Source: JBCCFX01 sp039029515 (lineage in GTDB: Bacteria; Planctomycetota; Phycisphaerae; Phycisphaerales; SM1A02). Taken from it: 11,739 nt of DNA. Within the stretch, counting starts at the first letter, position 1. Each line of letters opens with the position of its first letter. The stretch spans positions 1 to 11,739 of the forward strand of contig JBCCFX010000137.1 of assembly GCA_039029515.1 (NCBI GenBank), read 5' to 3'. The notes under the pieces were generated by a model. That model was not told where the DNA came from and ran no database searches. It worked only from the letters and a program-made list of their open reading frames with translations. Below are positions 1 to 6,405 of this stretch, piece after piece. The position numbers and the translations under genes were made by a program.

Positions 1-258
1 AATCCGTTCATCGAGCGAGCAATGAAGGACATCCTCTTCGATGAGAAGGTGGCAGGGTCCATTCACTTCACGCCCGGCCAGGCCTATGAAGACGCGGATA
101 ACGGCAATCGATCGGAGATTCACTGGGATCTCGTCCTGATCCAGCGTCCCGAATGCGGTGGCGGCACCATGCACTTCGACGGTGAACTCGTACGGCAGGA
201 TGGCGTCTTCGTCGTCGATGATCTGCGCGGCTTGAATCCTGACGCACTCGTCGGTTGA
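1..258 (+). CDS. M29-family aminopeptidase, C-terminal 85 residues (5' truncated by window edge)
   Basis: The frame is open from base 1 and ends at TGA 256-258, so the gene starts before the window; the ATG at 22 is internal. The peptide matches the C-terminal metal-binding end of M29 (AmpS/aminopeptidase T) metallopeptidases. In that family the last ligands are a His, a Tyr seven residues later, and an HxD pair. Here they are visible as GSIHFTPGQAYED (His and Tyr seven apart) and IHWD. The closing segment, MHFDGELVRQDGVFVVDD, resembles the family's usual final beta-hairpin. The family consists of cytoplasmic, dimeric, cobalt- or zinc-dependent enzymes that remove N-terminal residues from peptides. 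The Glu ligands lie outside the window. The gene converges on the PEP-CTERM-like gene, with a hairpin between them. Confidence 0.85.
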   Translation, partial: NPFIERAMKDILFDEKVAGSIHFTPGQAYEDADNGNRSEIHWDLVLIQRPECGGGTMHFDGELVRQDGVFVVDDLRGLNPDALVG

Positions 259-283
259 GCCGAGATGACAGTTGATCAAACAT

Positions 284-315
284 ACAACGACCCTCTCATG
301 TGAGAGGGTCGTTGT
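284..315. terminator. Bidirectional hairpin between convergent genes
   Basis: Perfect inverted repeat with 15-nt arms, acaacgaccctctca at 284-298 and its complement at 301-315. The formal loop is 2 nt, so about 4 nt is unpaired in practice. It lies between the stop of the M29 gene (258) and the stop of the opposing exported-protein gene (345). There is no clean T-run on either side, but the position and length fit a terminator serving both genes. Confidence 0.7.
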
Positions 316-344
316 CGTGTGCATGGAGTGAGACTGCGATTGGA

Positions 345-1202
345 TCAGTTGCGTCGACGCCGATGTCGACCGGCGGCGAGCGCCATCAGGGCGAGCGCGC
401 CCGGCGCTGGAACCGGTGACTCGACGGTGGCGAGCATCTCGCCATCCCACCAGCCGTGACGAGCGAAGTCGAATTCGTCGAGGTAGCCATCGGTGCCGTA
501 GACGGAGTCAACGTTGGTCACCGGATGCATCCAGATGCCAAGCGTGTCCGTGAAGCCAACCCCTTCCCACGGATTTCCGTCGAGGTTGGGGAAGGCCGGC
601 GAATGTTCGTTGATGATGTCGGCGTCGATGGAGAAGCTCATGGTGAGCAGGCCATCATTGGTGTCGACGTTGATCTCGTTCACGATGTCGCCCATTGGAT
701 CGTTGATCGACGAGAAGATCTGGTCGGGATTCTGAAGTCCCGGATAGGTACCAGACCCATCGAGCCAGCTCAGGGTCTGACCACCGCCGCCGCCGTTGTA
801 GGCGTACGCGCTGAGGACCGGCGAATCGCCGGACGCATCGAAGAAGAACTGCGCGGTTTGTCCGCCAAGCGTCGAAGGCATGCCGCCGTCGCTGACGACG
901 AGCCAGAAGCCAGTCGTTTCGTGGAACGTGGTCGTCCCGGGCTGCCCGTCGAAGGTGACCGAATACGAGAACGTATCGGACGCGGTGTCGAAGGACGTTT
1001 CCATCGAATGGATCACGCCCGCCATGTCATTGACCCCAGCTTCGCCGGTGTTGTAGCTGAACGGTCCGGAGAGGGCGGGGTCATACGTCACGCTTTCGGG
1101 GCGCGACCATGAATAGCCGGCCATGCCAGCGTGCACGGTGGGCGCGAGAAGGCCCGCGACGGCGCACGCCGACCACATCATTCTTTGAGGTCTCACTCTC
1201 AT
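345..1202 (-). CDS. Exported protein with PEP-CTERM-like sorting tail, function unknown
   Basis: 285 residues from ATG 1202. This start is chosen because GGAG lies just upstream and it places a signal peptide at the N-terminus; upstream in-frame extension to 1373 is possible but is low-quality sequence. Residues 1-25 form a signal peptide (RVRPQR, then a hydrophobic stretch, cleavage after VHA). The body is rich in Gly, Asp, Ser and Thr, with alternating hydrophobic strands suggesting a beta-sandwich; a GGGGG run occurs mid-protein. Residues ~263-285 read VPAPGALALMALAAG followed by RHRRRRN. This is the Pro-Glu/Ala-Pro motif, short hydrophobic segment and basic cluster of PEP-CTERM-type tails, which in other bacteria are processed by an exosortase and leave the protein at the cell surface. 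No enzymatic motif is recognised. It is probably monocistronic and ends at the shared hairpin at 284-315. Confidence 0.8.
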   Translation of the reverse strand: MRVRPQRMMWSACAVAGLLAPTVHAGMAGYSWSRPESVTYDPALSGPFSYNTGEAGVNDMAGVIHSMETSFDTASDTFSYSVTFDGQPGTTTFHETTGFWLVVSDGGMPSTLGGQTAQFFFDASGDSPVLSAYAYNGGGGGQTLSWLDGSGTYPGLQNPDQIFSSINDPMGDIVNEINVDTNDGLLTMSFSIDADIINEHSPAFPNLDGNPWEGVGFTDTLGIWMHPVTNVDSVYGTDGYLDEFDFARHGWWDGEMLATVESPVPAPGALALMALAAGRHRRRRN

Positions 1203-1542
1203 CTTCTCCAGGTCGGTAGTCTCTCTTCTCGGATCGACCCATGGACACGATGACCGACCGGGCATCAATAGAACCATGGCCTGGTAACGCAAGTCCGCTA
1301 CCGACAGAAGGATACGCCAGGAAGCCTGGCGGCGGCAGTGTGATCTCGGTGATTTGTGTGGGAAAGTGCACACGATCCGGTTGCCCGGCTTTCCTGTCTT
1401 CCCCTCCTTGCCATGGTCGTCCGAAAATCGGTGTGACGGCGGGTGATTGTTCCTCGTCGTCGGCCGAGACCGGACGGCCCGTCAACCCTGCCCGGACCCA
1501 CCAGCCGGTGTAGGGCGTGTCAACGCGGGCCAGGAACGCCTC
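1203..1542. other. Divergent intergenic region, no gene seen
   Basis: This stretch separates the exported-protein gene (-) and the MshEN gene (+). Open frames here (for example 1241-1513) have no recognisable protein character or ribosome-binding site. It must carry promoters for both genes, but no strong sigma70-like pair stands out. A 7-bp hairpin with a 3-nt loop (CGCCAGG/CCTGGCG, 1315-1331) falls in the region that would be leader of the minus-strand transcript. Confidence 0.5.
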
Positions 1543-1609
1543 GGCCCGTAAATTCATGTGCATACGGGCCTTGTGGCGTGTCGATAGCGAAAGTGCCACG
1601 CAAGGAGGG
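1543..1609 (+). promoter_or_regulatory. Structured leader: two tandem hairpins reaching into the Shine-Dalgarno site
   Basis: Hairpin A pairs GGCCCGTA (1543-1550) with TACGGGCC (1563-1570), 8 bp with a 12-nt loop. Hairpin B pairs CCTTG and TGGC (1569-1577) with GCCA and CAAGG (1595-1605), 9 bp with a 2-nt CG bulge. The 3' strand of B contains AAGG, the first half of the ribosome-binding site AAGGAGGG (1602-1609). The two hairpins share CC at 1569-1570, so they compete slightly. The layout could allow control of translation of the MshEN gene at 1619. No known riboswitch class is recognised, and regulation is an inference. Confidence 0.45.
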
Positions 1610-1618
1610 TGCTCACGA

Positions 1619-2116
1619 ATGATCGTCCAACTCGGACAACTACTGGTTCAGGCTGGCGTCATGTCTCAGGACCAGATCGAAGCGGCCCTGCTGGAGCAGG
1701 CTCGATCAGGCGAACCGCTCGGTCTGATCTGCGAGCGTCGATTCAGCGTCGCGCCCGACGTGATCGAGAACGCCTGGGCGGACCAGTACGCCCAGCTGAC
1801 CCGCACCGTGGATCCGGCGACCGAGTACGTGGACTTCGAGACGCTCGAGCTCGTCAGTCGACGTCAGGCATGGCAATTCGGCCTGATTCCCATGCGGTTC
1901 GACGGGACGGAACTGGTCCTGGTGACCACTCAGGCGAATCTGCGTCGAGCCCTTCGATTCGCCAACAACATCCTTGGCGTCCCCGCATATTTCGTACTTG
2001 CGGATCCCGAAGCACTCGGGCAGGCCCTTGCTCGACATTACCCGATCACGGGTCTGAAGGCGGATGACCTTGGCGATTCCGCGCCGAGCCGTCGATTCAT
2101 CGACGCACGCCGATAA
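1619..2116 (+). CDS. Standalone MshEN / GspE N-terminal domain protein
   Basis: 165 residues. Start ATG 1619 is chosen because AAGGAGGG (1602-1609) lies 9 nt upstream; the upstream in-frame ATG at 1517 has no such site. The N-terminus carries the tandem motif of the MshEN domain (type II secretion/type IV pilus ATPase N-terminal domain). The first copy is QLGQLLVQAGVMSQDQIEAA through Gln27; the second is PLGLICERRFSVAPDVIENA through Gln56. Residues ~75-150 resemble the second half of the domain, including the segment FGLIPMRFDGTELVLVTTQ. In some proteins this domain binds cyclic di-GMP. The first motif normally starts with Arg-Leu-Gly, and here the Arg is Gln4, so binding is uncertain. No ATPase domain follows, and no secretion or pilus genes are in view. 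It is possibly a regulatory adaptor. The next gene starts 94 nt downstream. Confidence 0.75.
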   Translation: MIVQLGQLLVQAGVMSQDQIEAALLEQARSGEPLGLICERRFSVAPDVIENAWADQYAQLTRTVDPATEYVDFETLELVSRRQAWQFGLIPMRFDGTELVLVTTQANLRRALRFANNILGVPAYFVLADPEALGQALARHYPITGLKADDLGDSAPSRRFIDARR

Positions 2117-2210
2117 CCAAACATCACCTGTTCCTTCGACTCCGCCCTTGCCTGAGCGGTCGTTGTCGCATCGAATAGAGTGGGCGAGGTGCCACGAGGA
2201 GAACGGATAC

Positions 2211-4679
2211 GTGAGGTTCAAGAACCTGCCGGGACTTTTGGCCGTGATGGCAATGCTGTCGACGGCCGCGATGGGTCATGACAAACCAGGAATCCGAGCG
2301 CACTCTGATGAGACGGTGCTCGCGGGCGGTCCCGTTGCGGTCCCGTCCGGCTTTGTCGACGAGACGTTCAGCACAGACTGGAACTTTGCGGTCGGCATCA
2401 ACTTCATGCCGGATGGACGCATGGTGATCTTCGAGCGTGCGGGGCGAATCTGGCTGGTCGACACCGAAGGCAATCGCGCGCACGATCCGATGATCGATCT
2501 CAGCGAGGAAATCGAAAGCTCCATCGACCGCGGACTCATGGACGTCGTGTTCGACCCGGACTTCGCGTCGAACGGCTACATGTATCTCCTCTACCAGGTC
2601 GACTGGTATTACCACGAAAACTTCGGCACGCCGGAGTACAACCCTAACGGTAACGCTTACAGCCGAGCGACGTTCGCGCGTATCACGCGGTATACGTTGC
2701 GGCCTGAACTGAATTACACCGAAGTCGACCCTGCGAGTCGTACGATTCTGCTCGGCGCAACGCCAACGGATGGCTTCCCGGTCGTCGCACCGTTTCACGG
2801 CATCGGTTCGATGTTCTTCGGTGAAGACGGGACGCTGCTGGTCACGTGCGGAGATAGCGGCTCATTCAATACCAACGACATGGGCGGCGATGTGATCGGC
2901 AGTTATGCCGCCGGCGCCATCGCTGACAACCTGATTCGACCCGCGGAAGATGTCGGTTCGCTTCGCGCGCAGATGCACGATTCGCTGGCAGGAAAAGTGA
3001 TCCGCATCGATCGGACGAACGGCGAAGGCGTGTCATCGAATCCGTTCTACGACCCGGCTGAGCCGCGGGCAGCGCGCTCGCGCGTCTGGACGCTCGGTTT
3101 CCGCATGCCGTACCGCGGCACGCTGCGCCCGGGCACTGGCAGCAGCAATCCTGCCGACGCCGATCCGGGCACCATCTATCTCGGCGAGGTCGGCAATAAC
3201 GCGTACGAAGAGATCAACGCCATTCCGACCGGCGGTCTCAACTGCGGGTGGCCGATCTTCGAAGGCCTTGTGCACCGCGATGTGTTCGCGAACGCCAACG
3301 TACTGAATGAGGATGTACCAAACCCGCTCTTTGATGGCGTGACCTGTACGCAGGAGTTCCTGAAGTTCCGTGAACTCATCGTTCAGGCGACGGAGTCCGG
3401 CGTCGGTTCATTCCCAAATCCGTGTGATGCCGGTCAACAATTGCCGTCTTCGGTCCCGACCTTTGTGCATCATCGCCCCGCGCTGGAGATCGGTCACAAC
3501 GCTGCGCCGGCACGCGTCGGCACGTTTGTTGACGGCGAACCGGCCGAGGTCATCCTCGGTGAACCGGGATCGCCCGCAACAGGTTCGCCGTTCGGCGGCA
3601 ACGCGGTGATCGGTGGTGACTTCTGTCCGCCCATCAGCTTCCCGGTGGAATATCACGGCAAGTATTTCTTCGCGGACTACTCGTTGAACTGGATGCGTGC
3701 GGCGGAATTCGATGCGCAGGATGAACTCGTGTCGGTTGAGCAGTTCGCCGCCAATCTCCACACGCATGTCTACATGCGATTCAGCCCGGTCGACGGTTCG
3801 CTGTACTACATTCGCTATCCCGACACGATTCGACGGATGCGGTACGTGGCGGGCAATCAGCCGCCGGTGCTCAGTGTGACGTCCGACAAGCAGTATGGCG
3901 CCGGTCCATTGACCGTGCAGTTTGATGCGAGCGGCACGATTGATCCGGAAGATGAACCTTTGGCGTTTGAGTGGGATTTTGGCGATGGTACGCCGATCTC
4001 AACCGAAGCCGCGCCGCAGCACACGTTCATGGCGCCGGACAGCAACCCGATCTCATATTCGGTCGTGCTGACGGTGACAGATGTGGGTGGTGAAGTCGTC
4101 ACCGAAACGATGCTGATCTCAGTCAACAACACGCCGCCCATGGTGACGATTGACAGTCCGATTGACGGAGCGTTGTACAGCCTGTTCGATGGTGATGTCA
4201 ACGTGTCGCTGCAGGCGACGATTGTCGACGCTGAACACAGCGTTGGTGAGTACACCTGCGAATGGCAGACGATTCTGCATCACAATGATCACAATCATCC
4301 CGGCATTCCCAACGCCGTGTGTTCGATGTCGGAGACATTCGAGGCGCTTGGCTGCGAGGAAGTCGATGAATATTGGTACGTCTTCAAGCTGACCGTGACC
4401 GATGATGCCGGCCTGGTCACCGAGAAGTTCGTGTCGCTGTATCCGGATTGCTCGTTCCTCCCGGATTGCCCGGGTGACGTCGCGCCTGACAATGGCGATG
4501 GAACGTATGGCAACGGCGTGGTGAACGTCGATGACCTGCTTGCCATCATCAACGCATTCGGCGCGCCGTGCGATGGCTGCCCGGAAGATGTTGAGCCGCT
4601 GGGCTTCGGGAATGGCGTCGTGAACATCGACGACCTGCTCCGCATCATCAACTCGTTCGGCATCTGCGAAGACGAGTGA
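2211..4679 (+). CDS. Secreted glucose/sorbosone dehydrogenase-like protein with PKD, Ig-like and dockerin-like domains
   Basis: 822 residues from GTG 2211. This start is chosen because GAGGAG lies 9 nt upstream and it begins a signal peptide (RFKNLPGLLAVMAMLSTAAMG, ~residues 2-22). The upstream extension to 2064 would overlap the MshEN gene. Residues ~40-545 form the GSDH six-bladed beta-propeller. Landmarks are NFMPDGRMVIFERAGRIWLV, GLMDVVFDPDFASNGYMYLL, His196 in FHGIGSMFFGEDGTLLVTCGD (position of the catalytic His of soluble PQQ-glucose dehydrogenase), Arg298 in GFRMPYRG, and GEVGNNAYEEINAI then NCGWPIFEG. Residues ~549-638 are a PKD domain (EWDFGDGT, YSVVLTVTD), followed by an Ig-like domain (~640-750). 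Residues ~752-822 hold two dockerin-like Ca-binding repeats (GNGVVNVDDLLAIINAFG and GNGVVNIDDLLRIINSFG). It is predicted to oxidise sugars or related alcohols outside the cytoplasm using PQQ; cofactor and substrate are unproven. Confidence 0.85.
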   Translation: MRFKNLPGLLAVMAMLSTAAMGHDKPGIRAHSDETVLAGGPVAVPSGFVDETFSTDWNFAVGINFMPDGRMVIFERAGRIWLVDTEGNRAHDPMIDLSEEIESSIDRGLMDVVFDPDFASNGYMYLLYQVDWYYHENFGTPEYNPNGNAYSRATFARITRYTLRPELNYTEVDPASRTILLGATPTDGFPVVAPFHGIGSMFFGEDGTLLVTCGDSGSFNTNDMGGDVIGSYAAGAIADNLIRPAEDVGSLRAQMHDSLAGKVIRIDRTNGEGVSSNPFYDPAEPRAARSRVWTLGFRMPYRGTLRPGTGSSNPADADPGTIYLGEVGNNAYEEINAIPTGGLNCGWPIFEGLVHRDVFANANVLNEDVPNPLFDGVTCTQEFLKFRELIVQATESGVGSFPNPCDAGQQLPSSVPTFVHHRPALEIGHNAAPARVGTFVDGEPAEVILGEPGSPATGSPFGGNAVIGGDFCPPISFPVEYHGKYFFADYSLNWMRAAEFDAQDELVSVEQFAANLHTHVYMRFSPVDGSLYYIRYPDTIRRMRYVAGNQPPVLSVTSDKQYGAGPLTVQFDASGTIDPEDEPLAFEWDFGDGTPISTEAAPQHTFMAPDSNPISYSVVLTVTDVGGEVVTETMLISVNNTPPMVTIDSPIDGALYSLFDGDVNVSLQATIVDAEHSVGEYTCEWQTILHHNDHNHPGIPNAVCSMSETFEALGCEEVDEYWYVFKLTVTDDAGLVTEKFVSLYPDCSFLPDCPGDVAPDNGDGTYGNGVVNVDDLLAIINAFGAPCDGCPEDVEPLGFGNGVVNIDDLLRIINSFGICEDE

Positions 4680-4749
4680 AGCGCCTCGGTTCACTGGAGC
4701 GTCAGCACCGCGTGGATCACCGAATTGAATTGATGAACTGCTTTGATCG

Positions 4750-4777
4750 AAAAACGCCTCCACCGGCTGGTGGAGGC
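4750..4777 (-). terminator. Rho-independent terminator of tRNA-Phe
   Basis: On the minus strand, a 9-bp GC-rich stem (GCCTCCACC paired with GGTGGAGGC, loop AGCC) is followed by G and five T. It lies 10 nt past the 3' end of tRNA-Phe. On the plus strand the same stem may also stop transcripts from the dehydrogenase gene. Confidence 0.85.
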
Positions 4778-4787
4778 ATTGTTCAAG

Positions 4788-4861
4788 TGGCGAGAGCCGG
4801 ATTTGAACCGGCGACACCCGCATTTTCAATGCGGTGCTCTACCAGGCTGAGCTATCCCGCC
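4788..4861 (-). tRNA. tRNA-Phe (anticodon GAA)
   Basis: The reverse complement folds as a full cloverleaf. Acceptor GGCGGGA pairs with TCTCGCC (one G-U). The D stem is GCTC/GAGC, the anticodon stem CCGCA/TGCGG with loop TTGAAAA (anticodon GAA), the variable region GTGTC, and the T arm GCCGG-TTCAAAT-CCGGC. The discriminator is A at 4788. CCA is not encoded (CTT follows), so it must be added after transcription. It has its own promoter and terminator. Confidence 0.97.
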
Positions 4862-4866
4862 GAATC

Positions 4867-4917
4867 GTCCCGACAGGTCGGGACCGAACAGCGTAGATTC
4901 TAACGGAGAGGTGTCAA
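4867..4917 (-). promoter_or_regulatory. tRNA-Phe promoter and leader hairpin
   Basis: On the minus strand a consensus TTGACA (4912-4917) is followed after 16 nt by TACGCT (4890-4895), a weak -10. The leader then holds a perfect 8-bp hairpin, GTCCCGAC/GTCGGGAC with a 2-nt loop (4867-4884), ending 5 nt before the mature tRNA 5' end. The hairpin may guide processing; this is an inference. Confidence 0.6.
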
Positions 4918-4942
4918 GCGACGGCAGGGTGCTTTCGGCACG

Positions 4943-5491
4943 TCACGCCTTCTCGACGCCCGGTAACACGAAACTCATCGATGCCGGCTCCAGACGAAGC
5001 GGGATCGGTGTCTCGTGAAGCGGTCCGAACCGCCAGGTGTCGACACGCGGCATCGCTCCGATCACGCGCTCGGTGAGCCACAACCCGAGCGGCTGCGTGC
5101 CCACGTACGAATACCAGGCGTTGTTCGGATCGTTGGCCTTCGTCGGCTGACGAAGACGATGCATGATCTGGCGGACGTGCAGCGACGCGGCGGCATCGTC
5201 GAGCAGCGGAACACATCGATGCACAAGCGGCATCGTGTACCGCGCATCAAGGTCTTCCCATGCCCGTGCATGCTCGCGCCGCAACGCGACCGAGTGAATC
5301 AGGTCATCCACGAAGACCACCGCGCGAAGGCGAAGTCTGGGACGACGTCGACGCGCCCGCCACAGATGTTCCACGACCTCGGCAAACGCGACGTCGTAGC
5401 GTTGCGCGGTATCTCCGGCAATGAAGAAACGCCGCCGGATCTCATCCAGGCCACGAATACGACGTGATTGCGTGATCGATGTCGGCGGCAC
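4943..5491 (-). CDS. Hypothetical protein, 182 residues
   Basis: No family is recognised. GTG 5491 is chosen as start because GGAGGG (5501-5506) lies 9 nt upstream and a promoter lies just before it. The longer TTG start at 5554 is unlikely because it sits inside the -35 box. The protein is Arg-rich and has no signal peptide or membrane segment. It begins PPTSITQSRRIRGLDEIRRR, has a very basic patch (RARRRRPRLRLR, ~residues 46-57), then a likely beta-strand AVVFVDD. The C-terminal third is Trp/Pro-containing (NAWYSYVGTQPLGLWLTERV, then RFGPLHETPIPLRLEP). It looks like a cytoplasmic alpha/beta protein, possibly nucleic-acid associated because of its charge, but this is weak. It ends 81 nt before the tRNA-Phe gene on the same strand. 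Confidence 0.7.
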   Translation of the reverse strand: MPPTSITQSRRIRGLDEIRRRFFIAGDTAQRYDVAFAEVVEHLWRARRRRPRLRLRAVVFVDDLIHSVALRREHARAWEDLDARYTMPLVHRCVPLLDDAAASLHVRQIMHRLRQPTKANDPNNAWYSYVGTQPLGLWLTERVIGAMPRVDTWRFGPLHETPIPLRLEPASMSFVLPGVEKA

Positions 5492-5525
5492 GCGGGTCTT
5501 CCCTCCACAAGCGGCGTCAAACCCG

Positions 5526-5554
5526 AGTGTAGAGACCGCGCGCGGCACTGCCAA
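5526..5554 (-). promoter_or_regulatory. Sigma70-type promoter of the hypothetical gene
   Basis: On the minus strand TTGGCA (5549-5554), 17-nt spacer, TACACT (5526-5531). It lies in the gap after the nitrilase-like gene stop (5564) and gives a leader of roughly 28 nt with a clear ribosome-binding site. This supports transcription separate from the upstream gene. Confidence 0.7.
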
Positions 5555-5563
5555 TCCTCAATG

Positions 5564-6382
5564 TCAGGAAGGGGACGAGTTGTCGATGGATGCAGCATGA
5601 TCTCGGATCGGAATCGCCCCGAGAAGGTCCGGCATCGCGTCCTGAAGGGCCGGAAACCGCGATCGCCACGTTCGCAACGATTCGACATCGAGATCCGCGG
5701 ACAGCACGGTCGGTTGATCCTTACCTTCCGCGAGCACATCACCCATCGGTGAGATGATCATCGATCCGCCTGCATATCCGAGATGTGGATCGCGCCCGAC
5801 TCGATTGACCGCGACGATGAATGCCTGATTCTCGATCGCCCGAGCAATCAACAGTGCTCGCCAGTGCTGCTGCCGAGCATCGGGCCAGCTTGCACCGATG
5901 GTCATGCATTCCGCGCCGGCGATCGCCGCGATTCGCCAGACTTCGGGGAATCGCAGGTCGTAACAGATCATCGGTGCGACCATCAGCTCGCCACAGGCAT
6001 GCATCGCCAGATGTTCACCGCCGGAGAAGAACTCGGCCTCTCGACCGAAGCTGAACGGATGGACCTTCTCGTAGGTGCAGGCGACCTTGCCGTCGGGATT
6101 GACAATCGATGCACAATTCCGGCCGCGTTGATCGGAACCGCGTATTGCATAACCGATCTGCAGCCAGATGCCCCGCGCACGTGCCTGGTCCATGCCCCAG
6201 CTCAACGACGCGTCATCGACGATCGTGTCGAGATTGAAGCTGAAGCCGGTATCGCCAAGCTCGGGCAGCACGACCAGCGTTCCTGCCGGCAGATCGGCCT
6301 CATCCAGCATCGCCTCAACGGTGGCATGGTTGGCAGCTTTGTCTTCCCAGACGATGTCATGTTGGACGACGGCGACTCGCAT
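5564..6382 (-). CDS. Carbon-nitrogen hydrolase (nitrilase superfamily)
   Basis: 272 residues, typical for single-domain family members. The catalytic triad is visible: Glu41 in LPELGDTGF, Lys106 in YEKVHPFSFG, and Cys140 in ICYDLRFPEVWR. The segments NCASIVNPDGKV, AVNRVGRDPHLGYAGGSMII and SPMGDVLAEG are also typical. The spacing and the CYDLRFPE motif are closest to the omega-amidase/YafV-like and related amidase branches, which hydrolyse small amides such as alpha-ketoglutaramate in the cytoplasm. The substrate cannot be fixed from sequence. ATG 6382 follows a TACAAT box by only 8 nt with no ribosome-binding site, suggesting a leaderless mRNA. It is divergent from the membrane-protein gene at 6406. 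Confidence 0.9.
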   Translation of the reverse strand: MRVAVVQHDIVWEDKAANHATVEAMLDEADLPAGTLVVLPELGDTGFSFNLDTIVDDASLSWGMDQARARGIWLQIGYAIRGSDQRGRNCASIVNPDGKVACTYEKVHPFSFGREAEFFSGGEHLAMHACGELMVAPMICYDLRFPEVWRIAAIAGAECMTIGASWPDARQQHWRALLIARAIENQAFIVAVNRVGRDPHLGYAGGSMIISPMGDVLAEGKDQPTVLSADLDVESLRTWRSRFPALQDAMPDLLGAIPIRDHAASIDNSSPS

Positions 6383-6405
6383 CGACGATCATTGTAAACG
6401 TGAGT
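6383..6405. promoter_or_regulatory. Compact divergent promoter with overlapping -10 boxes
   Basis: The 23-bp gap between two divergent starts contains TACAAT on the minus strand (6391-6396), 8 nt before the nitrilase ATG. It overlaps TGTAAA on the plus strand (6393-6398), 7 nt before the membrane-protein ATG. No ribosome-binding sites fit in the gap. Any -35 elements would lie inside the opposite coding regions and are poor matches. The minus-strand box is convincing; the plus-strand box is weaker. Confidence 0.5.

Noticed and set aside
1081..1599. 172-codon minus-strand frame overlapping the exported-protein start
   Set aside because: It conflicts with the signal-peptide start at 1202 and has no recognisable content.
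1561..1610. GEMM-type c-di-GMP riboswitch (GAAAG...ACGCAA resembles part of it)
   Set aside because: The conserved 5' GGGCAAACC-like element and tetraloop-receptor parts are not present; the resemblance is a few bases.
2124..2798. 224-codon minus-strand frame opposite the dehydrogenase
   Set aside because: It is antisense to a clear GSDH propeller and has no signal of its own.
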